This document shows, one piece after another, positions 17,856 through 26,271 of a stretch of DNA of 64,000 nucleotides (positions within the stretch are counted from its first letter, which is position 1; each line of letters begins with the position of its first letter). The translations under genes and the position numbers were made by a program. Below the pieces are notes generated by a model, which was not told the DNA's origin, did not search any database, and saw nothing but the letters and a program-made list of their open reading frames with translations. Source of the stretch: an uncultured Lachnospiraceae bacterium (lineage in GTDB: Bacteria; Bacillota; Clostridia; Lachnospirales; Lachnospiraceae). The DNA is taken from contig CAKRES010000011.1 in NCBI GenBank assembly GCA_934317845.1, positions 30,967 to 94,966 of the forward strand, given 5' to 3'.

Positions 17856-17890
17856 CCCCTTATCCGCAATGGATAAGGGGTTTTCTTATT
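17856..17890 (+). terminator. Terminator of typA
   Basis: Perfect ten-base-pair stem CCCCTTATCC/GGATAAGGGG with a five-base loop, followed by TTTTCTTATTTT. Confidence 0.9.
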
Positions 17891-17958
17891 TTCTGGTATA
17901 AATCACCAGCAAAACGACCATACTTCTATATCAGAAGAAAGAAAGGAGGACATAAACT

Positions 17959-19527
17959 ATGTCTGATATGTTTTGTTTTCAATGCCAGCAGACCGCCGGA
18001 GACAAAGCCTGTGTCGTAAACGGTGTCTGTGGAAAAAAAGCAGATACCTCCAATCTGCAGGATGATCTTGTAAAAGAGCTGATCCGGCTTGCGGTCATTT
18101 GCAAAAAAACAAATACCCATACCAAAGAAATAAACCGTCTGTTTGTTGACGGTTTATTTACCACACTGACCAACGTAAATTTTGACAACCACGCTATCGA
18201 AGCATTCAAGCAACGTGTGATCTCCAAGCAAACGGAACTGTCACAGGAAGAAATCCCGGTTATTGCCCTGTGGGAAGGAAGCAACGATCTCGTATCCCTG
18301 CGCTCCACACTCCTCTTTGGGTTAAAGGGAATGTCTGCCTATGCACACCATGCGAAAAATCTCGGCTATACCAATGATGCAGTAAACGAATGGTTTATCA
18401 AAGGGCTGTCCACCCTGAATGAAGAACACACGGTGGAAGAATGGATTTCCCTTATTATGGAATTCGGACTGGTCAATTACCAGTGTATGGAGCTTTTAGA
18501 TCAGGCAAATACGTCATGTTTTGGAACTCCGTCACCGACAAAAGTCACAACAAATATTAAAAAAGGACCATTTATTGTCGTATCCGGACACGATCTCTAC
18601 GACTTAAAACAGTTATTGGAACAGACCAAAGATACCGGGATCAATATCTATACCCACTGTGAAATGCTGCCTGCACACGGCTATCCAAAATTACGTGCCT
18701 ATCCGCATCTGGCAGGAAATTTTGGAACTGCATGGCAGAGCCAGCAGCAGGAATTCCGTGATATTCCAGCTCCTGTTCTGTTTACGACCAACTGTCTGAT
18801 GCCGCCAAAAGACAATTATGCCGACCGGATCTTTACCACCTCCGTCGTAGGGTATGAAGGATTAACCCATATTTCCGGAGATCCAGATGGCAAGAAAGAC
18901 TTTACACCACTGATCCAGAAAGCCAAAGAGCTTGGCGGCTATGAACATGACCACAGCATGAGCGGCATTAACGGCGGACACATGCTGACCACAGGATTTG
19001 CCCACGATGCTGTCCTCTCCCATGCAGAAGATATCATTGCTTCCATCAAAAAAGGCGACATCCGCCACATCTTCTTAGTCGGCGGTTGTGATGGCGCACA
19101 TCCGGGAAGAAATTATTATACGGAATTTGTAAAGAAAACACCAATGGATACCCTGGTTCTTACACTAGCGTGTGGAAAATACCGCTTCAACGATCTGGAC
19201 TTAGGGGAGATCAACGGTATTCCACGCATCCTTGATATGGGGCAATGTAACGATTCCTTCAGTGCGATCCGTGTTGCCCTGGCACTTGCAGATGCCTTTG
19301 GAGTAGGGATCAACGAACTGCCTCTGACGCTCGTACTCTCCTGGTATGAACAAAAAGCCGTCTGTATCTTATTAACACTGCTGGCACTGGGAGTGAAAAA
19401 TATCTATCTGGGACCAACCATCCCGGCATTCTTATCAGAAACTGTACTGAAGTATCTGGTAGACACCTATGGACTTACCCCACTTACCAGTCCGGAGGAA
19501 GATCTTGCCCATATTCTGGGAAAATAA
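17959..19527 (+). CDS. hcp: Hydroxylamine reductase / hybrid cluster protein
   Basis: Iron-sulfur protein of nitrogen-oxide stress, reducing hydroxylamine or NO in anaerobes. At 522 residues it is a full-length class I form. The N-terminal cysteines C6, C9, C18 and C24 (C-x2-C-x8-C-x5-C) would hold the 4Fe-4S cluster. Hybrid-cluster ligands are in segments such as THCEMLPAHGYP, FTTNCLMPP, VGGCDGAHPGRNYY and TLACGKYRFN. GAAAGGAGGACA precedes the ATG. It lies after typA with a terminator between, so it is a separate unit. No FNR-like regulator gene is next to it. Confidence 0.97.
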   Translation: MSDMFCFQCQQTAGDKACVVNGVCGKKADTSNLQDDLVKELIRLAVICKKTNTHTKEINRLFVDGLFTTLTNVNFDNHAIEAFKQRVISKQTELSQEEIPVIALWEGSNDLVSLRSTLLFGLKGMSAYAHHAKNLGYTNDAVNEWFIKGLSTLNEEHTVEEWISLIMEFGLVNYQCMELLDQANTSCFGTPSPTKVTTNIKKGPFIVVSGHDLYDLKQLLEQTKDTGINIYTHCEMLPAHGYPKLRAYPHLAGNFGTAWQSQQQEFRDIPAPVLFTTNCLMPPKDNYADRIFTTSVVGYEGLTHISGDPDGKKDFTPLIQKAKELGGYEHDHSMSGINGGHMLTTGFAHDAVLSHAEDIIASIKKGDIRHIFLVGGCDGAHPGRNYYTEFVKKTPMDTLVLTLACGKYRFNDLDLGEINGIPRILDMGQCNDSFSAIRVALALADAFGVGINELPLTLVLSWYEQKAVCILLTLLALGVKNIYLGPTIPAFLSETVLKYLVDTYGLTPLTSPEEDLAHILGK

Positions 19528-19582
19528 GTTTCAACTTTTTACTCACAAGCGACGACAACTCCCATTGGATATAGGATTTCTC

Positions 19583-19611
19583 TTGAAATCAAGAAGCAGT
19601 CATGTTATATT
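19583..19611 (+). promoter_or_regulatory. Strong promoter with no gene behind it
   Basis: TTGAAA (19583-19588), 17 bp, TATATT (19606-19611), with TG one base before the -10. It serves the small-RNA candidate that follows. Confidence 0.7.
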
Positions 19612-19616
19612 ATTAG

Positions 19617-19712
19617 TAGAAAAGATGCCACCGATAGACGGTTGGCCCGATACTAAACGTTAAACTTTAGAAAAGCCGCTCAGTTTTCTCAGGACCGGGG
19701 CGGCTATTTCTG
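19617..19712 (+). ncRNA. Orphan small RNA candidate of about 95 nt
   Basis: A strong extended -10 promoter is followed by about 95 bases without a credible open frame and then a hairpin AGCCGC...GCGGCT (19675-19705) with TATTTCTGT after it. The body reads AAAAGATGCCACCGATAGA then CGGTTGGCCCGATACTAAACG. The arrangement resembles antisense RNAs of type I toxin-antitoxin loci in Firmicutes, but I found no small hydrophobic toxin frame on either strand here. It could also be a leftover antitoxin or a trans-acting RNA. It fills most of the 250-base gap after hcp. Confidence 0.5.
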
Positions 19713-19732
19713 TGTCAAAAACCTTGCTAATA

Positions 19733-19770
19733 CAAAACCCGAAACCATATGGAAGTGATTTCGGGTTTTG
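19733..19770 (-). terminator. Bidirectional terminator after the beta-lactamase-like gene
   Basis: A perfect twelve-base-pair stem CAAAACCCGAAA/TTTCGGGTTTTG around a 14-base loop; the A/T ends give a T run in both directions. Confidence 0.8.
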
Positions 19771-19777
19771 ACTACGG

Positions 19778-20770
19778 CTATGATTCCTCAGAAAGATACT
19801 CATAAGTATGTTTCGATATTGTTGTGATCAGTTTTCTGGCTGCAGCAACGTTTGTAGTTTTGGTCACCATAACACAAAGAATATATGGTTTTCCCTCTAA
19901 ATAAATAATCGCAGCATCATTTTCTGTATCATCTAATTCTCCTGTTTTATTTGCTGTTGTGACAAAGGATGGCACGCCTGCCGGAATCTTCCCTGTCCTG
20001 GTCTGCTGTTTGAGATAGCTCAAAATCTCTTTTGCACCTGTGATCTTATTTTCATATACAAGACGTAAAAATCTGGTGCAATCCGTGACCGAGGTTACGT
20101 TATCTTTACTGCTTGAAAAATCGAGCATCAAACGCCCCATAGAGGTAGCGGTAAATCCATGTTCTGCACAGTAGGCATTCACCTTATCCATCCCTTTCGC
20201 CGCACTGCCATCCCCCAGCTTTTTTACTAAGGTATTGCAGGCAGTATTATCACTGACCGTAATCATATTACTTACAAGCGAAGGCAGCTCCCCTTCATAG
20301 GAGGATGATAACGTGCCATTTTTCATTTCTTCGTATACTGTACCTGCGACAAAAAGCTTGATCAAACTGGCAGCCCGTCCGGCACCTGCATCAAGATTCA
20401 CATAATCCTGTTCCTGCAAATCTTTTACAAATACAGAAACTGTCGCAAGATCAAAACCACTGCCGGAAATGTCATCCAGCAATTTCTGTTTCAGATCATC
20501 AAGACTTTCCTCGCTCGCTATCTCCTCTGTCGTACTCTCTGTTACTTCGGCTTCCGTCGTCACTTTTTCAGCAATTTCTGTCTGCTCACTGCTGCCGTCT
20601 TTTTCCATATTATTGGCAACAGTAATCTGCGGAGTTTCCGTTGTGTTTTCTGCATTACGGGCAGTCTTTTTCATCTGCTTTGCCTGTTGCACTATCACAC
20701 ATCCGGAAACTACCACGACTAGCAGTACGATCAAGGAAATGCTGAGCCGATGTTTATTCTTCTTTTTCAT
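19778..20770 (-). CDS. Beta-lactamase-like serine hydrolase lipoprotein
   Basis: A 330-residue exported protein. The N-terminal hydrophobic segment ends in a lipobox (VVSGC, about residues 21-25), so it is probably a lipoprotein. A Thr/Glu-rich linker (residues 40-95) leads to a penicillin-recognising domain with SxxK (SLIK), SDN (SDNTACN) and KTG (NKTGELDD). The region where class A enzymes have ExxLN lacks the glutamate, reading SMGRLMLDFSSSKDN. It may therefore be a peptidase-like or weak hydrolase rather than an efficient resistance enzyme. It follows the zinc-ribbon gene by eight bases. Confidence 0.88.
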   Translation of the reverse strand: MKKKNKHRLSISLIVLLVVVVSGCVIVQQAKQMKKTARNAENTTETPQITVANNMEKDGSSEQTEIAEKVTTEAEVTESTTEEIASEESLDDLKQKLLDDISGSGFDLATVSVFVKDLQEQDYVNLDAGAGRAASLIKLFVAGTVYEEMKNGTLSSSYEGELPSLVSNMITVSDNTACNTLVKKLGDGSAAKGMDKVNAYCAEHGFTATSMGRLMLDFSSSKDNVTSVTDCTRFLRLVYENKITGAKEILSYLKQQTRTGKIPAGVPSFVTTANKTGELDDTENDAAIIYLEGKPYILCVMVTKTTNVAAARKLITTISKHTYEYLSEES

Positions 20771-20778
20771 CCTGGCAC

Positions 20779-21894
20779 CTAATTCTGATCTTCTCCATCC
20801 AGCGGATACAGACTGCCATCACCAGCCTCCATCTCCGCTTTACGAAGGGTTTCTACATTCTTTGCTTCTATCTTGGAAAGTTTTGGATTCTTGGTGAATT
20901 TCTTACTCTTCTTGTACCATTGCTTTGATTCAAAGACATCCTGCAGTTCTTTCGACTTAAATATGTAACCATGGCGGGCATAAATTTCATTTTTTGCATA
21001 GCATAATTCCTGCCAGGTCATATAACTGTAGTCTCCATCTTCAATTACTCTGGTATCGCTGTCTGCGATAAAGTAATTATATAAAAGCATATTTTCCGCA
21101 TCTGGGCGATCGGCAGATTCTTCCTCAGTTGCTTCTTCATCTGAAGTTTCATCAATTTCCTCATTATCAGAAATCTCTGAAGATGATGACGATTCAAAAA
21201 CAGAACCCTCAGAATCTTTTAAAATAAATGCTTTTCCAGCAAATTCTACTTCTAACACCGTCACATCATCCGGATTAACCAATGCATATATCGTCCCACT
21301 TGTTTCACGATCTGTTGAAATATATTCTTGATCCATGGAATCCGCACCTATATCTACATGTTTATTATCTGCATAAAATGCAAACCACTCCGGACCAACA
21401 TCTATGGTTTTATCACCTACATTCTCAAATTTACAATCGAGATAGATGATCTGATCCTGATATACATCATTCTGTACCGGACCCACCGGCTCTACTCCAG
21501 CTTCATTGACGGTGATCTTTACGTGTTCATCATCTGTTGCATCTACAACATAAGATTTGCCCACTTCAAGCCGTTCATCTTTATCTGCCTTTTGTCTTAC
21601 TTCTTCTGTTGTTGACTGATCAGCGGTAATCTTTGTTGCAGCTTTTTCCTTATCTGTACCATCATCGGGAACAAATATACCAATTAAGACCAATCCTACA
21701 ACTATAATCGCAATCAATACAATTAGCAAAATAAGCCACCCCTGACTTGTCATACCTTTTTTTGTTTTTTTCTCAGCTACTTCTATATTGTTTTTCGTTT
21801 GATCCTTGTTAAAACTAATTGATCCAACCTTACAACCACATTGAGGACAATAATTTCCTTGTGAAAATTCAGTTCCACAATTCATACACTTCAT
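20779..21894 (-). CDS. Zinc-ribbon membrane protein with DUF4352-like and YARHG domains
   Basis: A 371-residue protein. The first 20 residues form a zinc ribbon (CMNCGTEFSQGNYCPQCG). A membrane helix lies near residues 50-72. Outside is a beta-rich domain like DUF4352 (VGKSYVVDATDDEHVKITVN..., FENVGDKTIDVGPEWFAFY), then an acidic linker, then a YARHG domain (LCYAKNEIYARHGYIFKSKELQDVF). The ATG at 21892-21894 is chosen over a TTG three codons upstream because GGGAGG lies nine bases before it. Such zinc-ribbon/YARHG proteins are frequent and uncharacterised in Lachnospiraceae. It heads a two-gene unit with the serine hydrolase. Confidence 0.82.
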   Translation of the reverse strand: MKCMNCGTEFSQGNYCPQCGCKVGSISFNKDQTKNNIEVAEKKTKKGMTSQGWLILLIVLIAIIVVGLVLIGIFVPDDGTDKEKAATKITADQSTTEEVRQKADKDERLEVGKSYVVDATDDEHVKITVNEAGVEPVGPVQNDVYQDQIIYLDCKFENVGDKTIDVGPEWFAFYADNKHVDIGADSMDQEYISTDRETSGTIYALVNPDDVTVLEVEFAGKAFILKDSEGSVFESSSSSEISDNEEIDETSDEEATEEESADRPDAENMLLYNYFIADSDTRVIEDGDYSYMTWQELCYAKNEIYARHGYIFKSKELQDVFESKQWYKKSKKFTKNPKLSKIEAKNVETLRKAEMEAGDGSLYPLDGEDQN

Positions 21895-21958
21895 TAAAAT
21901 CAACCTCCCATTTTTTTATTTTCTTAACCATGCATTATGATATATTCGCTACTCATTA

Positions 21959-23011
21959 CTATAATTTCTTATTAATCTGTTTTGCAGTACGATATGCACT
22001 ATAATTTATTGCAGCATTAACTTTTGCTGTTTTCGCTGCTGAATAAGTATTTCGTTCAATTTCTTTCATAGCATCTGTTTGTTTAGAAGCCTCTGCTGCA
22101 GCTTGCAGGGATGCATCCTGTATCGTTTGCTGCATTGTTTCCATTCTTTCACGATGCTTCATACTATCATATACATTCAATGCTTCTTTGAAATTATCTG
22201 CACGTCTACTTTTTATAAGATTATATAATTCAATAATACTTGTACGATTAAAGAACTCCTCTCCTACAACACCTCTTCCCCATTCTATTTGTCCAGAAGC
22301 GTTTAATTCATTTATTTCTTCTTGAACTTTTCCCAGTTGAAGTTTTAGAGGTTCAATATTATCACGGATATATTTTTGTGCTTCCGCTTCATATTCATCT
22401 TTATGTTCTTCAATATCTTTATCTCCAATGTTTATTATAATCACAAAAAAAACAATTCCTAAAATTATAGCTAAAATGATAGATATACTAAAAAGGAACA
22501 TAACAATAAGTCCACAAATACCCAATAAAACATAAATTTTTACAGGACGAGGATTTCTAATACTATCAACCACTATATTATGTCGTTTTATCTCATCATT
22601 AATTGTTGCCTGTTTTATTAAAAGGTCTTGATTCATTTTAATGATATCTCCTACTTTCAAAAGCAACTCCATGGTTTCTTCTCGGTTCATGCTTTCTATA
22701 GGAGTTGTAGGTAATGCATTACACGTTTCAGCCACTGCCGTAGATTCATCTTTATATACCTCAACCTCTGTATTGCCCTCTGGATTCACATCGTCTATAA
22801 CATCCACAATTGCTCCATCATCCTCAAACATGGATGCAATATCACAAGCCTCTGATAAAGATATAGAATCCCCTAATACACATGGTGTTCCAGCATCTAC
22901 AGCTTCAATGGCCTCTTCGGCTTCCTTAAATCCCACACCTGTCACTTCTTTAAAACGCTTCATAACCTCAACTTTATTAGTACCTATTTCTTTTAAAATA
23001 ATCTGTGCCAT
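21959..23011 (-). CDS. Membrane protein with an N-terminal ribosomal L7/L12-like domain
   Basis: About 350 residues. Residues 1-60 (MAQIILKEIGTNKVEVMKRF, KEVTGVGFKEAEEAIEAV) copy the C-terminal domain of ribosomal protein L7/L12, which docks translation factors. Then come an acidic stretch, a coiled coil, two close membrane helices (about residues 170-215, IYVLLGICGLIVMFLFSISI onward), and a long helical tail rich in Lys/Glu/Ala. GGAGGAG lies nine bases before the ATG at 23009-23011, and the stop of the gene upstream lies inside the longer frame, confirming this start. AT-rich. Function unknown. Confidence 0.75.
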   Translation of the reverse strand: MAQIILKEIGTNKVEVMKRFKEVTGVGFKEAEEAIEAVDAGTPCVLGDSISLSEACDIASMFEDDGAIVDVIDDVNPEGNTEVEVYKDESTAVAETCNALPTTPIESMNREETMELLLKVGDIIKMNQDLLIKQATINDEIKRHNIVVDSIRNPRPVKIYVLLGICGLIVMFLFSISIILAIILGIVFFVIIINIGDKDIEEHKDEYEAEAQKYIRDNIEPLKLQLGKVQEEINELNASGQIEWGRGVVGEEFFNRTSIIELYNLIKSRRADNFKEALNVYDSMKHRERMETMQQTIQDASLQAAAEASKQTDAMKEIERNTYSAAKTAKVNAAINYSAYRTAKQINKKL

Positions 23012-23049
23012 TTTCCATTTCTCCTCCGTTTTTTTACACCTACATGATG

Positions 23050-23232
23050 TTATCTTGATAACAAACACTTTATGATTGCTATTGGAATTAAAATCCATCC
23101 CAGAAATACTGCATAAACCAACTTTTTCATAAAGAACTGCATTCCATCAGAATAAATAACTACTTTTCCCTCATAAATAACCTTGTTTGCCGCCCAATAT
23201 CCCACTACTGCATATATCAGCAAAAGTATCAT
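23050..23232 (-). CDS. Small two-helix membrane protein
   Basis: A 60-residue protein with two hydrophobic segments: MILLLIYAVVGYWAANKVIY and LVYAVFLGWILIPIAII. AAGGAGGAG precedes the ATG at 23230-23232; an upstream ATG in frame lacks such a site. It sits 38 bases before the L7/L12-like gene and probably forms an operon with it. No family recognised. Confidence 0.6.
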   Translation of the reverse strand: MILLLIYAVVGYWAANKVIYEGKVVIYSDGMQFFMKKLVYAVFLGWILIPIAIIKCLLSR

Positions 23233-23387
23233 AATATTTTTCTCCTCCTTATACATTTTTCTTATCATTAGTTAAACCTAAATTTTTCACGCTCATGCAC
23301 CTCCAACGCTCTATCTTTTTACTGAAATTTTATCTTTCTGTTTCTACCATAGCACTTACCCGTTCCAAATCCCTTTCCAAAATTTTC

Positions 23388-23428
23388 AAAAAAGAAAAGC
23401 CTACATCACTGTTCGGATGTAAGCTTTT
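23388..23428 (-). terminator. Terminator of the Thr-repeat protein gene
   Basis: On the minus strand GAAAAGCTTACATC pairs with GATGTAGGCTTTTC, followed by TTTTTT. It ends the kinase operon. Confidence 0.8.
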
Positions 23429-23454
23429 CGCTTCCACTCATATACTATTTTCCC

Positions 23455-24840
23455 TTACCACCGTATTCGTACGGTTTTGGAATAGCTACTGTAGATCGTC
23501 TGGTTTCCTTTTTTCTTATAGGTTCGTACTTTGAGCCAGATTGTTTGCTTTTTTAGGGTATACTGCAAATTCACTTTTTTCTTTAATTTCTTGATGGAGT
23601 TATTTTTTAGTTTCAGCTTCTGGTAACTGCCTTTTTGCTTTTTCAGATATATATCCACCACATCTCCCTGATACTGTTTTAATTGAATCTGCAGGTAGCG
23701 GATATTTTTACCGGCACGCTTTTTATAGACACGGATCGTTGGTCGTTTCAACGTTGCCTTCTTCTTCGCTTGGGGCTGTTTCTTTGAAGCATTTGTTTTC
23801 TGTGTTGTTGCTGTTTGCGCATACTCTGTTGTTGCAGCAGTTGTGTTCTCCTGTACTTTGGTTACCTGTTCCGTTGTTTGAGAATTCCCGGTCGTTGCTG
23901 TTTTCTCGGTAGTTGATGCTTGTATTGTCGTTACCTTTTCGACCGTCGATGCCTGTGTTGTCGTTACCTTTTCGGTCGTCGGAGCTTCTGTTGTTGTTAC
24001 TTTCTCGGTCGTCGGTGCTTCTGTTGTTGTTACTTCCTCGGTCGTCGGTATTCCACTTATTGTCGTTGCTTCTGTCGCACTATCTTGTCTGACCGTGCTT
24101 TTCTGCACCGTCTGATGTCGATGGGCATAATCCTCCACTGTTACTCTGATCTCATAGGTTCCCTTTTGATCATGATGATCGCTCCACGCTTCTGTATGCG
24201 TGATCGTATTTCCCGGAATATCTGCTTCATAAACAGTTTCTTTTTTTCCTGCTTCTCCTTCTTCATCAGACCAGATCTCTATGACAACTCTTTTTACTCC
24301 TCGGTTATCATCTACTACGAGATAAACCTGAAAACCTTTGTCATCCTGCTTTCTAACGTCAATGACAAACTGTTCTATCGTAGGATCTGTGTAATCTGTT
24401 TTGATCTGCTCCTGTCTGAGTTTTCTCCAGTACGCCAATATAGATTCCCTAGTCGCTGCATCCGTTACTCCATTTTCCGGCAGCCCCACATCGTGTTGAT
24501 ACATTTTCACTAATATCGTCGTATCGTTGTCATAGATTCCTTCCCGCTCATATTCGTGACCGAGTATATTAAAAGGCCCATTAGATGTTTCTAAATAGTA
24601 CTGCAGTAAAAAAAGCTGAATCCACTCAACACATGCTCCACTATGCACAACATCCGGATCATCGGTAACCCAGGAACATGTTTTTTCTGGTATGGGATAT
24701 GGAGCACCCGGATTTGCAATATAGATCACATCATCCGTTTCCTCTTCTTTCGCATCGGTATACAGACAGCTCCCTGACAATACCATACATAGCGCAAGCA
24801 GAAACGCCGACAGACGTTTCCCCTTTTTATTCCATTTCAT
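23455..24840 (-). CDS. Secreted peptidoglycan-binding-like protein with Thr-rich decapeptide repeats
   Basis: About 461 residues. A signal peptide (RLSAFLLALCMVLSGSCLYT) may be lipoprotein-like, though the lipobox is poor. Residues 30-130 resemble a PG_binding_1 domain (HSGACVEWIQLFLLQYYL, then TTILVKMYQHDVGLPENGVTD). A middle beta-rich domain follows, then five imperfect ten-residue repeats of the TTEKVTTTEAP type, then a Lys-rich C-terminal beta domain. The start at 24838-24840 is chosen for the signal peptide and the GGAGG upstream; it overlaps the preceding gene by 14 bases. Probably wall-associated. It is the last gene of the kinase operon. Confidence 0.82.
   Translation of the reverse strand: MKWNKKGKRLSAFLLALCMVLSGSCLYTDAKEEETDDVIYIANPGAPYPIPEKTCSWVTDDPDVVHSGACVEWIQLFLLQYYLETSNGPFNILGHEYEREGIYDNDTTILVKMYQHDVGLPENGVTDAATRESILAYWRKLRQEQIKTDYTDPTIEQFVIDVRKQDDKGFQVYLVVDDNRGVKRVVIEIWSDEEGEAGKKETVYEADIPGNTITHTEAWSDHHDQKGTYEIRVTVEDYAHRHQTVQKSTVRQDSATEATTISGIPTTEEVTTTEAPTTEKVTTTEAPTTEKVTTTQASTVEKVTTIQASTTEKTATTGNSQTTEQVTKVQENTTAATTEYAQTATTQKTNASKKQPQAKKKATLKRPTIRVYKKRAGKNIRYLQIQLKQYQGDVVDIYLKKQKGSYQKLKLKNNSIKKLKKKVNLQYTLKKQTIWLKVRTYKKKGNQTIYSSYSKTVRIRW
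23905..24052 (-). repeat. Thirty-base tandem repeats coding Thr-rich decapeptides
   Basis: About five 30-base units within the secreted protein gene, coding variants of VTTTEAPTTEK. The units nearest 24000-24050 are almost identical; those towards 23905 have diverged, as expected for repeat gain and loss in an exposed linker. Confidence 0.85.
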
Positions 24841-26251
24841 CCTGATCCCGTCCTCCGTAGATGATTTCCAATACCTCTTGATATTCATGCATATCTTCCT
24901 GTTCAAAGCAGACCAGACATGCGGCATCCAAGCGATAAGAGTCATCCAACAATGCCATCTGGCAGGCATTTAAAATGCTGTTCGCCATTTTGATATATTG
25001 TGCTTTTGCCTCTTTTTTCTCGTAATGCACCGACTGCGCCTGACTTTCCAGATATCGTCTTTGGGAAATATATAAGATCATCGGCAGAAGGTCGGAACGT
25101 TGAATGCAAAAATAGCGACGTTTTCTGTTTTTTCTAAGTTCATATAACTGCGCTTTTACTTCTTTCACCGTAGTATGTTTCTCACACAGGATCTTATGTG
25201 CGTTCAAATCTTCAAGAAGGTTCTTTTCGCATGTTTCATCCTCCGCAAGCTCTTCCAGCTCACCTGTCATAGCCGCCAGCCAGATCTCCTCTTCCCGCTT
25301 CTCTGCGATCCGCAGCAATTCGGACAAATGTCTCGCCGTCATGTTATATAATCCTTGAGATTCCTCTACCGGATGCGCTCCATTTTTTTCATTGAACCAG
25401 ATTTCCGATAACAGCATTGCATTGGTATTTTTTTCGTTAAATGCAGTACGCGCAGCCGTCTGTATCTGGGCAATGGCTTCTTCCGGAATGCGATCCTGTT
25501 TTTTTCGCCGGCAACGTTTGATAAAACGCTCGACCTTTTTGCTCTCTGCTTCCTTCGGCAATTGATTTTTTGCCGCCCATGCCGCATAGTCCGTTTCCTC
25601 TAATAGCATACGAAGCTGCTCCTTCGCATCCTTCTTCATATAATCGCAGATCTCATCCTTCAGCATTTTAAAATACGATACTGCCGTCTTGCTGTATCCT
25701 TTAAAAAAAGCCGCATGATCCAGCATCCAAAGGAAGAAATCTTCCTCATCCATACTGCGATTTTTATAATATCCATCCATCAGTTGCTTCGTAGAAAAGG
25801 TATGCATCACCTTTTCTTTGCGGTTTAAATTCTTCTCAAACTGATCGATCAGGCGAACGCATTTTTCATAATCGTATTGATGATCCAGACCATATACCAT
25901 AATCATTTCCTGATAATCATTCCAGGATATATCCGGTTCCATAATTCCGTTTCTCAGATACTCTCTCAATGAATCACTATTCTCACCCAGGGCAAAACAG
26001 ATCTGATATACCATATGTCGGGACGGTATCGCTACTCCTCCAATTCCAAACCAGCGTTTCATCGTCGGGATCGTTGCAAGAGGCTGCTTGCCAATCCGTT
26101 TCCAGAAAGTGTGCCACGCCTCGATCCTCGCCTCCTCCATATCGGATATTTCATCCTGTTGCAGCATTTTCCGGATGAAAAAACGGTCAAATTGATATAG
26201 TGGTTTTTCCTTTGTTAATTTGATAATGTTCTCATGAAAATTTTGTTCCAT
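24827..26251 (-). CDS. Uncharacterised helical protein in the kinase operon
   Basis: A 474-residue soluble protein with no signal peptide or membrane segment and no family I recognise. It is almost wholly helical and charged, with stretches such as CVRLIDQFEKNLNRKEKVMH and ERFIKRCRRKKQDRIPEE. It begins 20 bases after the kinase gene and overlaps the secreted protein gene, so all three are made together. Proteins of this size beside zinc-ribbon kinases may be kinase targets or adaptors; that is inference from position only. Confidence 0.7.
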   Translation of the reverse strand: MEQNFHENIIKLTKEKPLYQFDRFFIRKMLQQDEISDMEEARIEAWHTFWKRIGKQPLATIPTMKRWFGIGGVAIPSRHMVYQICFALGENSDSLREYLRNGIMEPDISWNDYQEMIMVYGLDHQYDYEKCVRLIDQFEKNLNRKEKVMHTFSTKQLMDGYYKNRSMDEEDFFLWMLDHAAFFKGYSKTAVSYFKMLKDEICDYMKKDAKEQLRMLLEETDYAAWAAKNQLPKEAESKKVERFIKRCRRKKQDRIPEEAIAQIQTAARTAFNEKNTNAMLLSEIWFNEKNGAHPVEESQGLYNMTARHLSELLRIAEKREEEIWLAAMTGELEELAEDETCEKNLLEDLNAHKILCEKHTTVKEVKAQLYELRKNRKRRYFCIQRSDLLPMILYISQRRYLESQAQSVHYEKKEAKAQYIKMANSILNACQMALLDDSYRLDAACLVCFEQEDMHEYQEVLEIIYGGRDQDEME

Positions 26252-26271
26252 CTTTTATCCCCTGTCTATTC

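Noticed and set aside
23905..24052. Regular 30-base repeats that might suggest a CRISPR array
   Set aside because: The units are contiguous with no spacers and encode in-frame Thr-rich decapeptides.
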